Positions 36,126 through 49,001 of a stretch of 64,000 nucleotides of DNA are shown piece after piece (position 1 is the stretch's first letter; every line of letters starts with the position of its first letter). The translations under genes were made by a program, and so were the position numbers. Origin of the DNA: Bondarzewia mesenterica (lineage: Eukaryota; Basidiomycota; Agaricomycetes; Russulales; Bondarzewiaceae); assembly GCA_004802705.1 (NCBI GenBank), contig SGPL01000030.1:50511-114510 (forward strand). The letters are read 5' to 3'. A model generated the notes under the pieces. That model worked only from the letters and a program-made list of their open reading frames with translations, ran no database searches and was not told where the DNA came from.

Positions 36126-37673
36126 CTACTCTGTCTTCGCAAGATCCTTCACCTTCTTAGCACCCTTCTCATCGCCAGCCAACCAGAGCGCGGAGAACAA
36201 CACAAACCCGATGCTCGTACTGATCGCGCCGGCATAATACGGCCACGCAGCGCTCAGGAAGCGAGGGTACCCATCATGGCGCGGAGGGACGACGGGCACG
36301 ATCGTCGAACTGTGCAGGTAGGTCCACCCGCGCCGTTTGTAATCGATGACGAACTTGAACACGCCGTGCCGGTCGGGTGCGCGGAATGTCACAGAGTACT
36401 TGCCTGGCTCGCCGGGTACAGGCGGCAGTGCGGTGCGGATGTGGGGATCGAGCATCGTGAACTCCAGTTGCAGGTCCGTTAGGCCCGAGAAGGGCTCCCA
36501 GGCGGAAGTCGCGGGATTGTAATGCGAGATATAAGCGTCGTAGACCTGACAAATTGAATAATACGTTTGGTTGTGTCTCACGCAAAAGGGAGCGAACGCA
36601 CGATCTGATCCTTGATGGTGTATTGCTCGCGCGGCGTCGTCTCATTCGCAAGGTGATGTGAAGTCCCATCTATCCTGAGAGCGAGTTTCTTTTGGAATGT
36701 CCAAGCAGCGACGTCCTTGGCAAACTGTTCATTCCCAGACTTGATGCCCCTGCGCGAACGGTCAACCAAGGACATTCACAAAGAACACCGTGCGCCACTC
36801 ACTTTGATATTTCTTTCTTGGCGAAGTTGTCTGAGAAGAGCTCAACGCCGCCGACCCACGTTACGCGCGACCCATCGCGCGTCTGGAAGCCGGTGACAAC
36901 GCCCATCGAGCTGCCAGCCCACAAACCTTCGCCGCCCCTTTCGGACGCCTCAATCAGAGTGTCCGCAGCGGAATCTTCGGTCGAGTCTGCGGCGAAGCTC
37001 TCTGCCGGTGCTTTCAAGATGGGAACCAAGAACGGATTGTTTCCGAGTGCGTGGGGCACGCCAGAGAACCAGACCGGTGGCGTGTTCGGGGTGAGGATGG
37101 GATGGGACGGGACGTCGATGGGGATGATGGTCGCATTAGTGTTGCGTTCGGGGAAGTGTGAGATGAGAGGGGTGCCGGGTGGGGGAAGGATGAGAGAGAA
37201 TTCGGATGCGAGGGAGGTGAATGGGGATTGCTTTGGGGAAAGAGTGATGAGAAGGTTGGTGTTTGCGGAGAGAAGGGAGATGAGAGATTGTGGGGTGATG
37301 TCCTGCGTAAAAGCTAATCATAGACGTGGTAAACACATAGGCCAGAACGTTGAAGGAAAAAAGGTGCGTACTTTTGATATCTGGGGCAAACAGGATGACA
37401 TGGGAGAAGGAAGGTATATCGTCCTCTATGATGCGTGGACTTTCATCCTTTGGGGACCGGAATGTCAGGTCATATCCCTGCTCTGTGAAGGATAAGCACT
37501 ATATCAGTAAGAATAGCTCCCAGCTCACTTTCTAGGCCACCAAAGAAGAGAGAGAAATCCTCTTTTTTCAAGCTTGGTTGCAGCACTACGAGTACAGAAT
37601 CTCCAGTACTTGGCTTGGCCTGAGCAAGGGCGAATAGGCCCAACACCAAGGTCAAGCAAAGGGAACGCAACAT
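36126..37673 (-). CDS. WBP1: Oligosaccharyltransferase 48-kDa subunit (OST48/Wbp1)
   Basis: Five exons on the minus strand: 37673-37529, 37482-37372, 37313-36803, 36749-36602 and 36545-36126. They give 444 residues, the usual size for the family. The product is a subunit of the ER oligosaccharyltransferase, which moves the lipid-linked glycan to Asn of nascent proteins. A signal peptide covers residues 1-20. The luminal part has the family strings GYDLTF, DITPQSLISLL, EGLWAGSSMGVVTG, FSDNFAKKEI and VYDAYISHYNP. Near the C-terminus DRHGVFKFVIDYKRRGWT and a single membrane span (YYAGAISTSIGFVLF) are followed by a short Lys-rich cytosolic tail. The acceptor of exon 3 was placed at ATTAG (37315-37314), because the next AG would break the frame. 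An upstream in-frame ATG at 37706 would bury the signal peptide, so 37673 was chosen. Confidence 0.94.
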
Positions 37674-38224
37674 GGCAAAGATGTTCTGGTTGAATACCAG
37701 AGTCAAGAGGAGGGTTGCTGCCGCTCGAGACTAAGGAGACACTCCAGCTCAGTTGTCCTGCAAGTTCCACGTCAGTGAGTGTTTTCTATTTTTGGACGCT
37801 GCGACTGCGCCATACATGCGAGTGACGCGACGCGTCTCTTATGTGACGTCACGCGTTACTCTATCGTGACTGTCATTGCCGTCGGCGTGGCGTGGCAGAC
37901 TTTTTCCCCGGCTGTCGGCCGCCCAAGGCGAGAGGGGGCGAGACTGATTCATGAAGTTGTATCTCTCTTTATTCGCTACAACAACTTTCTTGCTCGGTAT
38001 AAAAAACGATGCAGCTTCCAAAACCTTTTTCTCGATTTTTTTCGACCCAAATACCTTCGTGGTTGGGGACAAACTGAGGTCGCCGCAGCCGTGAACGGGT
38101 ATGCCGACCGGGAGAAGCCGCGGAACCCTCCGTCCGAAGGATTCCAGCGTGATTATTTCAGTAGATCGCTGGACTTTTCTCCAGGTTTTCTTCCTTGTAC
38201 CTCCACTTTGTGCATCCCCGCAAA
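37674..38224. other. Shared divergent promoter region, WBP1 and ADK1
   Basis: Only 551 bp separate the two divergent ATGs. The sequence has a GACGTCACG cAMP-response-like site near 37845 and the TATA box of ADK1. No gene lies inside. Confidence 0.6.
37997..38005 (+). promoter_or_regulatory. TATA box of ADK1
   Basis: TATAAAAAA lies about 220 bp upstream of the ADK1 ATG, implying a fairly long leader or a leader intron. Confidence 0.45.
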
Positions 38225-39347
<1,123 letters not shown>

Positions 39348-41783
39348 CGTGGGTCTGCGCGTGCGTGTGGAAATAGACTATGTCCCGTTCACGAAGCGCG
39401 ACAATCAAATGTAGACCTGTTCATATGTGACCGGAAGCGTTGTTCGCGTTTCCGACCCGTGCATTCCTTTTCCATGACGCACTTTGCGGGCTGACTGTCT
39501 TTACTAGAGTTTTTCTTCAATTCTTTTCAATTCATAACTTTTGGTTATTGACTTCCGGACTGGTCAGCCACCATCTTTGTTCACATTTATGAAAGGAGAT
39601 ATGATACATCTTGGTTCCAACCGGCAGCATCAGCATAGCGTAAGGATGCAGCTGAAGAAGCCAAGCGGAATTGGGAGAAGGTTGGTTCAGAGAAGAGTCC
39701 TAGAAGCAATGTGTCGGCAATTGCACTGGGACATGGCATATCCCTACCCCCCACCAAGTCAATAGAGTGGATAGAAATGGAAAAAAAAATGAGCGTTACT
39801 TATGGATTTGTCTTTTTCTTTGTCTTGCAGGGGATGGACCCTCACTGATAACTGAGCGAGCACTCAGCGCTCAGCCCTTGCTGGCACCAGTGATAGCTTT
39901 TCCTGATTCCGGCCAGTTGAAAGACAGAGACGACGTACAATACTTCGCACCCGGCAGGCGGTACATTGCATTTGTATACGACCGCCGCCGAGAGCAACCA
40001 GATGTTCGTTCGGGCAATCCAGCGAAAAGTATCAGAGCATGGGACGATTTTCTGAATGAGTGTGAATATCACAGTTAGCAAAGGAAAGAGATTGATTGAA
40101 GAAGCACTTTACTGATAGCAGTCCTGCTGTCGACGAACGACTCTCAGTACCACTAACGCGGCCCTATATTCGCCGACCACACTGGTTTTTTTTCTCGCGA
40201 AAAATACCTGCCGCTGCTGGATCGTATCGTCAGATCAAAAGGAAGAATTGCACCTAACCAGTCCAGACGAGAAGGATCCGGCTCTTGCTATCAGTTGCCT
40301 AAGATGAAATCTGCCAGTAGGCTGGCGTGCGATTCGGCATATCCAACTACTGCCGACGGTAAGAATCGATTACCTGATGGCAACCCATGCCTTTATCTCG
40401 AATGAGAGGAATATGCCTTTTGTATCATTGAAATCTGAATGGTCGCCATCCTAGTTGCCACCAGTGGCTTAGGCCGAACGTCCGGCTGGGGGAGGCAACA
40501 GCGGATGCGCGCGCGCGCTCCCTCAACAGATGTGGTCTGTGGACATGGTTTATGAAGAGCAAGTCGGCTTGAGGTGATAGATGTGAAGGATACATACTAG
40601 GATAGACTTGCCATTGGAAGATGACGAGCCCAGGGCAAGGTTCACCTTTTAAGCCTCCCTCCAGAAGATATACAGCTTCGCCCCAAGGACTGGCAGCTAG
40701 AACCAGAACCAGCAAAGAGCGTCTCCAATCCGAAAGGCACAGCCACACCCGCCACGTCGCATGGCCGCAAGCTCAGTGCTGACATTCATGGGCGGACTCC
40801 GCTTTGGGCAAGGAAGGCCGTACTCACATTCATATGGGAGCCGCAGACAGGCAGGTCAATGATCTTCTCTGCTCTAGCAACGTTCGTGACTGCCTTCTGA
40901 CCGTCAGAGCACACGTCGAGGGCCTCGAAGCCACCCAAGTCAGTCAGAGTCAATCATGATGAAAGCCATCTCAGTGTTGAGGGAAAGGACGATCGTCGAG
41001 GAGAGCCAGATAGCAGATGCTCATTTTTGACTTCCTCCGAGAGAGTCATGACACGCAGCGAGTAGACTGTCTTCTGTATGGTCAGCCACGGAGACTACGC
41101 AGCGAGCTGTGGCAGGTAGAAAAGCGGAACCCAGGAGCAAGCAGAAGGCACAAGGGCGGCAACCAATTGGATAAGAGCATGGACAAACGTGCCAGAGCTT
41201 TGAAGACACCAGAGAGTGTCAAAGCACAAAGGAAAAGAGTTGATAGCGAGGGCAAGAGTACAAGTGGATTGCTGTGATGGTTATGAGGGAAAGGACAAAG
41301 AAAGTGCTGTGCGAACACGAAGTAGCTGGGGTGGTGGGGAAAAGGGCGTGGACGGCCGGTATTTATACCTTTTGGTCAGTGGTATATTGTCTCAGTCTGG
41401 GCCAGTTCAAATGGGAAGGGAAAATGACGACTGAATGGGATCGGAGCAAGAATGACACTTGCCTGCTCTGGTCGAAGTGATGCCTCTATGTCGTGTGATT
41501 AGCCAAAGGGATCTAACGCCGCCGCCGCCAAACAACTCCAAGTAAGTATTATATTAAACAGTAGAACAACCTACCAAGAATGTTTTCAACAGGCAAGGGG
41601 CAATAGTAGTCGGAAACTTGACACACCAAGTGCTACCAAATGGTGCGACAGAGACCTGCGCAGTTCACCTTGCCGGTGGGGATAAGAAGCTTTTCCATTG
41701 AATGGGGGGGCCAATATCGCGTATGTACGGACGACTGGCTACATTTATAGCTGATGCTGAAGCGCTGAAGGTTCGACGTTCCC

Positions 41784-41808
41784 AGCGTAGTCACAGAACG
41801 ACTACGCT
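41784..41808. repeat. Hairpin 1, 9-bp perfect arms
   Basis: AGCGTAGTC (41784-41792) and its exact reverse complement (41800-41808) flank a 7-nt loop. Confidence 0.8.
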
Positions 41809-41827
41809 AATAGCAGGCAGGAGTCAG

Positions 41828-41858
41828 GACTACGCCTAGCAGCTACCCAGGCGTAGTC
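41828..41858. repeat. Hairpin 2, 10-bp perfect arms
   Basis: GACTACGCCT (41828-41837) and its exact reverse complement (41849-41858) flank an 11-nt loop. The arms share the core GACTACGC/GCGTAGTC with hairpin 1. Confidence 0.8.
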
Positions 41859-42021
41859 GTACTGTATTATGTAAGCTCGATCATGTCACCTTTGGCGAAT
41901 TCGTTCATTTATTCTAACTTATATCAACTCTCAAACTCACTGAACGTGAGGATCGTATCAGGACAGGATCTCTGACAGATAATCTCTCGTTGAACGGTGC
42001 TGGCTGTTTTTTTTTTTTGCT

Positions 42022-43709
42022 ATGTCTACCTCGGCGAACACGCAAACGGCCCTCGCCACTTCAAACAGTACGCCCAATGCATCGTCATCATCGACCTCGT
42101 CGCGTGGCACCATCTCTATTGACGCGTCTTTCGCCCCCGGCCTCGTTGACTTCTGGGCAAAAAAAATATCACGATATGAAGGATGAGCTGGAACAGCTCA
42201 AGGTTTGTTTTGTACCCAACAATCTGCCCATTCCTTTCTTTTGTTCCCTCCAGTTCGCGTCAAGATCCTGATAGATTTGTATACTGGACGTGTTTGTAGC
42301 AATGCTATGCTGCGCAACCTGACCGGAACAGTATTTTCGAAGAGCAAAAACGCTTGAGAGACCTTTTGACGCGATTTCAGGAGGAGACCCGAGTACGCGC
42401 TGCCCAGGAGAAGGAGATGGCCAAGATGGTGATACAAGCTCAACATGAGAGGGACAAATTACGGGAAGACCTGACGAGGGTGGAGAGAGAGAAGACAGTT
42501 ATGGTCGAGGACCTTATCAAGTCCACCGCAGAGGTGAAATACATGAAGCGACAGGTATCTGCTTTCTCCCAAAATGATGGTTGAGTGGGCATTAATGGAG
42601 ACCCCGACTGAACACAACGCAGATAGCCGACTTCTATGGCCAGAGCGGTGCTTTGGCTGGCGAGGCAGACCAAAGTAGGAAAGTGAAGCTCAAGCAGATG
42701 TTTGAACCAGTCCAATTCGTTGATCCTGCGCTTGTTCCGGGCCTCAAACCCGTCCATCTTGGAGATGCTATAGTAGGCACGATTGGGGAGAGGCTGACTA
42801 GTTTGGTATGCATACTTCACTTCAGTTGTCCCATGCTAGTAACTGCTCTTCGCATAACTCATGCACCTCTGAATATCCAGCTGAAGGGTAAAAGGCCCAC
42901 TCAATTGTGAGTGACTCAAAATTGTCTTCTCGACCCAATGATAAATCACACCTGACAGTGAGCTTGATAGTACGGTATACTTTTTGCCTCGTCCACCGAA
43001 CTGCATGCCGCTCCGCGTTGGGGTTTGCGCGCAGCACGGGTACTGGTTCTACTCCATGATGGCGCAAGTCCAGGAGAATGCAGAGTTTGAATTGATTGTC
43101 GAAGGTCAACCGAATCAAGTGCGCCTACTATTAGCTATAGTATGCTGCCCTCCAGGCAGTCCTCTTTTGAATCCCGTGTATCTGACCGTTTCGATTGAAC
43201 CTAGTGGGTTTATCTGGGTAGATATGTCAGTGCACCCATGCCAGGAGATGAGATGAGGTTATCAGAGTGGATGACGTTGGACGAAATGGTGTACTTCAAT
43301 CCATCTCATGCTGCCGTATCCATACACTGACAACCCTCCCACACATCAGACTAAGCTGTTGCACTGCTCACGCGTAGCCAGCGAAGAGTTGCCTGAAGGA
43401 CAGACTGCATCCTATCCCGCTCAGTTGGACGTCAAGCGGCGCTACGAGACGGGCGAGTGGAGCGTCCCATGTTTCAGCCTTCGCTGTGTGGGCTTTGATA
43501 TGCAGCTGTATGACAATCTCCATCTCCTCGCGCAACAGCTTTCGCGGCCGGCTATGCCGGGGAAAAGGATTGTGACTCGCAGTACGCAGGCGGTGGCTGC
43601 GGCGAAGAAACAGAGGGCCGCAGATAGTGCGGACCAAGCACAGAAGGCAAACGATGTTCAGAGTGCAGTTGGCGCCACATCAGGTTCAGCGGATGCTCCC
43701 CAGTTGTGA
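42022..43709 (+). CDS. Coiled-coil protein with a fungal DUF6697-like C-terminus; one-base frameshift
   Basis: Proposed exons: 42022-42202, 42300-42554, 42623-42805, 42881-42906, 42959-43118, 43205-43288 and 43350-43709. The product would be about 415 residues. The N-terminus is Ser/Thr-rich; a strong coiled coil follows (EEQKRLRDLLTRFQEE through EVKYMKRQ). The C-terminal half has WVYLGRYVS, a W-x-T-L segment and VPCFSLRCVGFDMQLYD, which recall the uncharacterised basidiomycete domain DUF6697; this is from memory and not certain. The tail is Ala/Gln-rich and basic. The frame breaks in the A8 run at 42159-42166: WAKK continues to YHDMKDELEQLK only with one A fewer. The end of exon 5 could instead be 43138, and the donor of intron 6 is one of two choices. 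No catalytic function can be inferred. Confidence 0.68.
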
Positions 43710-44180
43710 CTTCCGAGTTTTAGATGGTTTGTTTGGGATGTTGTCGTGCCCACCTCTGTCTTTCGCTTTCGTTGCATTATTACTCACGCTGTCGTCTCGC
43801 TCTACTGACTGTAACTTGTACATTGATACCAGATATTGCCTGCATGCATTAGGGCTCTTGTAAATTGTAGGTAGCTCCAGACTTCAATCGTGTTCAATGA
43901 GATCAAATGGATTGTACACAGACTGTGCTGGATGATGTGAATCGAGCCAACTAAAAGCCGCTATATCACATGTGTTAAATACATATCCAGAAGAGAAAGC
44001 ACCATCAATCTTTACATGTATTGTAAGTCAAGGAAAACGGAGTTGCTCCATCTGCTGAGCGGGGTAGAGAGGAAGCAGATACTATGATTAGGAAGATGGA
44101 ACACGTGGAACCGGAGCCGTCGCGGTCGCATACGTAGTTCCGTTCTGTATTTTCCAAAGGAATTCATAACAGCCTCGACC
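43710..44180. other. Intergenic region
   Basis: Between two plus-strand genes. It should hold the 3'UTR of the coiled-coil gene and the GCN5 promoter. No gene is supported. Confidence 0.6.
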
Positions 44181-46690
44181 ATGAAACTATTCTATCCCGC
44201 TTCAAATGATCTTCTAACGCTCTCCGAATGGTCCACATCAATGAAGATTGCTCGCTATATTCCTTGCGAAGCTTGTGATGGTCATTGTCCTGGCCTTCGC
44301 CCTCCAGCAGACGCGGAAGTGGTCCGTGACGACCGACCCGTTGAGGCGGAGAATTCTCTGACTGGCCTGGTGGAATACGGCTCGGACGACGATGTCGATG
44401 ACATTCCGACAGACTACCTCCGTCAGTGTTCTTGCGGACACAATGCAAAGGAGCACGGCGCTGATGAAGAGAAACTCGGAAAAGCGGAGTACGAGCGCCG
44501 GGCGGGTATTGCTGTGCGCATTGACGAACTATTAAAGGTGCGCATTTCTTCTTCTGCTTAATCGACAGTACTCTCTGAGACAGGGTTGGTCCGACGTACT
44601 TCGTTCTTGTTAGGTGCGGAGTTTGAACGGTTGTCATATAGCCATAGTATTCCCCAATAACTCATTGTATCCGCATTGTTCTCCTGTGCAGGCCTCTGGG
44701 GAATTGCTGAATTTCGACTACACGGATTCAGAGATAGAATCCCTCCGACACCGGATGAAGCTTCCGGAATCCGTTGCGAGTCCTCTGACAGAAGCAGAGT
44801 TCGCGTCACCCACCGGTAAGTTCCCCGCAATTGCCACGAGGCAGAGACAAGCACGCTGTGGCTTCGCGCCTTGATCATGCTCTTTTGACGCGCACCATTA
44901 CCTGCTAAATATGTTCAATTTTCCAGCTCTTTCTTCCGCAGAGAAACATCCTTTGTCCTCGATATCCTCGCAACTCAGCGAGGAGCTCCTGCAGCCACCC
45001 ACGAAGAGGCGCCGCATATCCTCTTCTTCGCTCAGCGATGCGGAGGATGACGAAGAGGACAGACCTCTTGCAGCTCGTATGACAGGGAACGCGGTGCCTA
45101 GCAATGGAACTCGCGTGCACCCGAGACGCAGTGGAAAAAAGACGTCAAGCATGAAGTCAAAGGCACAGACAGCTCCCGCCTCAATACCCCCACCTACGGG
45201 TGAGGAACAGGCAGAGATGAATGGAGAAATACCCCATACGAATGGCCACGACATTGCAGTGAGAGCAGATGATCAGATGGACGAGGGACAAATAGATCGG
45301 CTTGCAACGGGTGTGACGGTGGATACAGCCAGTCCCACAACAACTGCTGTAGGTTAACACGTAGTCCTATATCTTCTGTGCTGATGGGTATTTTCTAGCC
45401 GCCAATCAAGCCGGAGAAACCATCCGCCTTAGAGCTGCGGAGAGGCGTGATTAAGATCATTCCCGTCGAGAATGATGGGGAGCCACGATCGCTCGTTATC
45501 CTAACGAACCTCAAGACCCTTTTCCAGAAACAACTCCCAGTGATGCCTCGAGAGTACATCGCACGATTGGTGTACGACTGCAACTCGAAGTGTCTCGCCA
45601 TTTGCAAACGCGGCTACAAAGTCGTTGGTGGGATCTGTTACCGTCCGTTCCTCCACCGCGGCTTCGCCGAGATCGTCTTCTTCGCGACGGCATCCGTCGA
45701 CCAGGAAAAGGTGAGGCCAATCTTTTATCCTTTTCGTCCGGTCGGTAGCTAAGGAAATTTCACAGGGATACGGCGGTCTTTTGATGGACCACTTCAAAGC
45801 CCATATCCGACGGACTTATCCTGAGATGATGCACTTCCTGACCTACGCGGATAACTACGCCGTCGGATATTTCAAGAAACAGGGCTTTTCGAAGGAAATC
45901 ACTCTGGATCGCGCGGTTTGGGCCGGTTACATTAAGGACTATGAGGGAGGGACGATCATGCAGTGCACAATGCTGCGGCGGGTGGATTACCTCGCTACGA
46001 AAGAACTCATAGCGAAGCAGAGAGAAGCGATCTTGACGAAGATCAGGCAAATGTCGAAAAGTCATATTGTATATGAGGGGCTGCCCCAGTTTCAGAATGG
46101 GGAGGGGGAGGGAGTCGTCGTAGATCCAAAGGATGTGCCTGGATTGAGTGAGTATTAACGTTCCCGTTTTCTTTTTTATCTTATAGGTGCCTGACAGAAA
46201 ACAGGAGAAAGTGGTTGGACTCCAGCAATGGCTGCGACGTGCGTAGGATTTTTTCCCCCGCTTGATTGGCTTACTCATAGCGCTGCAGTACGCGTCCAAC
46301 AACCAAGAACACAGAGCGGAGCGCCATGGAACGTATCTTGTCCGACTTGCAAGCCCACCCGCAAGGATGGCCTTTCAGGGAGCCTGTCAAGACTGAAGAA
46401 GTACCAGACTATCACGAAGTAATCAGTAATCCTATGGGTTTGTACCGCGTTTTGCCCTATCATCTTCTGCCCTCGATCTTATTACTTCTTTATGTACAGA
46501 CTTCGGGGCTATGGAACGCAAGCTGGAGACGGGACAGTACACGACCCTCGATTCATTTATCGAGGACGCGCAGCTTGTTTTCGATAATGCGAAGGTGTAC
46601 AACCCAGAAGACTCAATTTACTACAAAAATGCGGTCAGGATGGAGCGGTTATTGAAAGAACACGTTAATCGTTTCCGTGAAACGGGATGA
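44181..46690 (+). CDS. GCN5: Histone acetyltransferase GCN5
   Basis: Eight exons: 44181-44537, 44692-44815, 44927-45348, 45399-45710, 45766-46147, 46205-46238, 46289-46437 and 46500-46690. They give 656 residues in consistent phase. This is the catalytic subunit of SAGA-type complexes and acetylates histone H3 tails, mainly in promoters. The GNAT domain (about 315-480) carries MPREYIARLVYD, KRGYKVVGGICYRPF, the acetyl-CoA loop GYGGLLMDHFK, and the family hallmark LTYADNYAVGYFKKQGFSKEI. A bromodomain fills about 548-655 (WPFREPV, VPDYHEVISNPMDF, AQLVFDNAKVYNPEDS). The N-terminal part has an unusual Cys/His-rich segment (IPCEACDGHCPGL and CSCGHNAKEHG), which I recall from other basidiomycete GCN5 proteins, and a charged low-complexity linker. 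Intron 1 (154 nt) has several possible acceptors, so the first join is the least certain. Confidence 0.94.
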
Positions 46691-49001
46691 GGTGATGTGC
46701 GGCCTTCAGATTCTGACTTGCATGGATGTACTTGTACAACGGAGTCATGACTCTCATTGCTGTATCCATAGATATCTTATAATTGACATAATTTCTGCTG
46801 CCATTTACTACTGCCCCCACTTACTGTACATTTGAACTTGGAGGTGACTGACCCTCAGGACTAAATACTCCTGACTGCGACGAGGGAGCAGACTTTTTCC
46901 CACGTTTGACAGCAATCAAATTAAAAAAAAAAANACTCATGCGACCTAACCCTAACTCATCTTTCTGCGCAAATATAGACCAAACAAATATGGAATCCGA
47001 GACGGACTAGCTACAAATAAAGGACATGCCGCGCCACATTGATCCGGCATGTCACCAAGACCTCGGACACTACCTACATCTGATCTGTGTAATTTATAAT
47101 ACATATGTTCTTCATACTGGCAGTTCCTGATTATGAGTGCGAGGCCGATATTTTGACGAACAATCAACATGAGACATTTCGTAGCAATGAAGGTACATGG
47201 CAGGTATCAACTACAGAATTTCCCCCTCGCTATCCTCTTCTGAATCTGAGGTGAAGTCTGCATACTCTGGCTGACCCATCCCATCCCCTTCACTCTCACT
47301 CTCGTCCCCATCATCGGCATTGTTGGCATACAAGGCAAGTGCAGCCGGAAGTGCAGGCTCTGCCATGCCTTCACAACGTCTGGTTGTCAGCGAGCTCAGC
47401 CTCGACACATGCGCAGTGCTCCTGCACGCCCTGCATCCCGATCCTGCACATCGTCGTATGCACGTCCCGCAATGTCTGGTTGTTCTGGCGCCATAACAAA
47501 AGCTGGAAAATGAAAACAGATATGAATAGGAGAGACAGAAAAAATGGCGGCTCACGAAGCGCTGGACATTCATGCATTAGTACCTATCCCATGAGATACA
47601 ATAAACAGTTGTGAGAAGTAGCGACCTAGCGCCTGACCTCAACTACGGCTCGCTTCGCAGGAAGTCAACGATGTGGTGTAAATCGAGCGCGACGGTCGTG
47701 CCTGCAACTGGAAGCGGTGCCGCGTCCTCATCGTGCACGACGTCCGGGCCTTCAAGAGCGGATGCGGGCCGCATAGGTCTCCATAGTGTTGCTCCCGCTG
47801 TCATCACAGTATTTGCTGCCAAGCTCGCTGCCCAAAGTGTGTCGTCAAAGACCAGGAGAGAAACTCAAAGCGGGCAAGTCAAGCGTAGAAAGTACCGGAG
47901 AAGAAGCATTAATGTTCGTCACAGACCATGGTGTCAATGACTCGTCGGCAAGCAGGGCAGATAAAATTGAAGGCGCGTCTCACTGGCCTGAAGGCGGAGT
48001 TTGTGCATCGGGATGTTCTTGAGAATGACACCGCTGCGGACTCTTGCAAAGCAACTCGAGAATATTGCAAAGTAAATTAAAACCCTTTGACAAAGTTACG
48101 GGGTCTTTACATGTACGGCAATGGCCGGAACAAACAATGGCCGTAAAAGGAGGTGGCGCTACCAAATTCGGAGCTGGTCCGTCTCGGATTCCATAGGGAT
48201 GCTCTAGCTGTAGGATGACTGAGCACAAACTGAGCAGGCTGTAAAAGAGCAAGACGAGCCGACTGCACACACGAGTTAGAGGCCGTGCGAGTCGGGGGCG
48301 CGCGATCAAGTTGACGCAAGTTGACGCGCTGACATCCGAAAGCGAGATTTAATTGATGTTCTCACATTCTTCACTCTGTGCACTCGTAAAGGGGAAAATT
48401 TGAACCATGTTCATTTTCACATACTCAGAGTCCCAGTGATCGCCAACAGATAAGTGGCATGGTCGACGGTAAGTATGTGCACCCGCGGCACGCACCTGAG
48501 TGATCTGTCATTCCCAGCTTGAGCGGGCTGACCATCATTACTAGTATGCATGAGAAACAACCACTCGCAGTGACCGTTCACAGCTCCAGGCTCTTGTTAG
48601 ACATTCTATTATCGCTAAACTTAGTAAATCTCGCGAATAAGGTTACAATCGTCAATATCTCTCTTCCGCTTCAACGCTAACAGAAGGTAGATGGTCATGG
48701 GCCAGTGAGAACTGGAGAACGCAGGATGGGTAGGGGCAGGTAATCCGTCAAAGTGGATGTAGGGGCGACACCGTAATGGGATGGGGTGTAATGGGAGGAG
48801 AGTAGACACAGGAGCACCCGACCGAACCAGTGGGCCGGGCATCCGTCGAAGAAGGGGTTAGTCTATCTTCGAGGTCGCGCGCGGGTCAAGTGCGATAAAG
48901 TAAGGAAAGGTTGAAAGATACAGCATGTCAATGCAAGTGATGGTAAGCAAGTATGAGTGTCATGAAATGTCCGTCTAGTGTGCAGTGAGGCGCTTGAGAG
49001 T
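46691..49001. other. Poorly resolved 2.3-kb region; possible minus-strand gene
   Basis: On the minus strand two pieces look partly coding. One is an acidic tail ending at 47211 (SDSEEDSEGEIL), preceded by two overlapping frames that both read well after a TTTTCCAG acceptor; joining them to the tail may need a one-base shift near 47375. The other, at about 47644-48190, has Cys-rich strings (CRTCKDPVTL, CPACRRV) and ends LHHIVDFLRSEP. I could not assemble a gene or name a family. A poly-A run containing the window's only N is at 46923-46934. Confidence 0.35.

Larger units (their letters stand above)
39348..42021. other. Gene-poor 2.7-kb stretch
   Basis: No gene is supported. On the minus strand a stretch at about 40829-40960 reads open (ending VCGSHMN) into a good GTGAGT donor and could be an exon relic; I could not extend it. 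Inverted repeats near 41.8 kb are listed separately. The last part is the upstream region of the coiled-coil gene. Confidence 0.45.

Noticed and set aside
43316..43349. A 34-nt intron in the coiled-coil gene
   Set aside because: Too short compared with the others here; the donor at 43289 gives a 61-nt intron with the same acceptor and phase.
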